Source: NORP240 sp038134485
Lineage (GTDB): Bacteria > Pseudomonadota > Gammaproteobacteria > Pseudomonadales > Pseudohongiellaceae
Direction of reading: 5' to 3'
NCBI GenBank assembly: GCA_038134485.1
Contig: JAYPVG010000015.1
Span: forward strand, 4,622 to 68,621
DNA: 64,000 nt
Shown here piece after piece: positions 63,711 to 64,000 of the stretch. The notes beneath the pieces are model-generated. The model was given only the letters and a program-made list of their open reading frames with translations. It did not search any database and was not told the origin of the DNA. Both the position numbers and the translations under genes were made by a program. Positions within the stretch are counted from its first letter, which is position 1. Every line of letters starts with the position of its first letter.

Positions 63711-64000
63711 ATGACCTCATTTAGCAAACTTGGATTGTTCAGCTATCCCACTATTTTCGCCGCCCTGACGCTGGGAGTTGCGCTGAGCGCGGCGACCCCA
63801 AGGGGCCTGGCCCAGGATTTTCGGGTCGGCGAACCTATCGGTTCGGTAAACGAGGCCGGCGTTCGGGTTCCCATGTCCAGCAATGTCAAGGTCTACGGCA
63901 GTTTCCATTTTTCCGAAAGTTGTACCTTTGACCCCCAACGCAATCTGATCCTTGCCATGAACAATGGAGAACAGGGTGGCGGCACCGAGAACGACGGATT
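63711..64000 (+). CDS. Exported protein, N-terminal part (runs off the window)
   Basis: I translated this by hand from the ATG at 63711, which has AAGGAG about 13 bases upstream. Ninety-six codons are in the window. A signal peptide (FAALTLGVALSAATPRGLAQ) is followed by DFRVGEPIGSVNEAG, VKVYGSFHFSESCTFD and LILAMNNGEQGGGTE. The pattern FSESCTFDPQRNLILAMN resembles the first blade of SMP-30/gluconolactonase-like propellers, but too little is visible to be sure. The rest lies beyond position 64000. Confidence 0.6.
   Translation, partial: MTSFSKLGLFSYPTIFAALTLGVALSAATPRGLAQDFRVGEPIGSVNEAGVRVPMSSNVKVYGSFHFSESCTFDPQRNLILAMNNGEQGGGTENDG

Noticed and set aside
1..64000. CRISPR arrays, tRNA or rRNA genes, insertion sequences
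   Set aside because: No regularly spaced long repeats, cloverleaf-like tRNA ends or transposase motifs were found on reading either strand; the tandem repeats at 44306 and 57908 are too short and too closely packed to be CRISPR.

Overview
The window looks like draft-assembled chromosome from a heterotrophic gammaproteobacterium, probably a marine one. The main pointers are RdgC, a MarR-type EPS-associated regulator, a complete gamma-glutamyl polyamine route with alanine dehydrogenase and Lrp, a TonB-dependent receptor, and many exported hydrolases. Two runs of 10 N (5490-5499 and 22848-22857) are scaffold joins, and both fall inside genes. I saw no rRNA, tRNA, CRISPR array, insertion sequence or phage genes.

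Region 1 (1-7000) is an exopolysaccharide locus read leftwards. In transcription order it holds a MarR-family EPS regulator, UDP-glucose dehydrogenase, UDP-glucose 4-epimerase, a GT4 glycosyltransferase, UDP-glucuronate 4-epimerase, a UDP-HexNAc dehydrogenase with an in-frame stop in its NAD motif, a scrap of a type I restriction gene (hsdR), and the start of a Wzx-type flippase that leaves the window. A small sulfotransferase gene diverges from the regulator across a promoter region with two perfect palindromes.

Region 2 (7900-18700) is mixed: a membrane protein with a C-terminal Cys-rich domain, a lone receiver protein, an Nramp-like transporter without the DPGN motif, an exported leucine-rich-repeat protein, a vanadium-haloperoxidase-fold protein lacking the usual catalytic His, a PAS sensor kinase with a perfect CRP-type site upstream, and two overlapping glycosyltransferase genes.

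Region 3 (19000-42700) is rich in exported oxidoreductases and hydrolases. A PQQ dehydrogenase gene (frameshifted in a G run) diverges from a Baeyer-Villiger monooxygenase fused to an esterase, which suggests alcohol to ketone to ester to hydrolysis. It continues with M14, M28 and S9 peptidases, two NHL propellers, a di-haem peroxidase-like protein, a PhoD-type phosphatase, a metallo-beta-lactamase-fold hydrolase, GST, MaoC and VOC proteins, a NYN-domain protein and an ABC exporter.

Region 4 (42800-62000) is a polyamine catabolic island: permease, SpuC-type aminotransferase, two PuuA-like glutamine synthetases, PuuB-like oxidase, aldehyde dehydrogenase, class I amidotransferase, alanine dehydrogenase, and LuxR, TetR and Lrp regulators. 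A TonB-dependent receptor with an extreme tyrosine-rich segment sits beside a TPR-sulfotransferase gene. A recurring 15-bp inverted-repeat element lies about 100-145 bp upstream of five of these genes, so I propose a local regulon, most simply controlled by the LuxR protein. Short tandem repeats lie in the leaders of the permease and second glutamine synthetase genes. The window ends with rdgC, a truncated cytochrome-like lipoprotein and the start of an exported protein.
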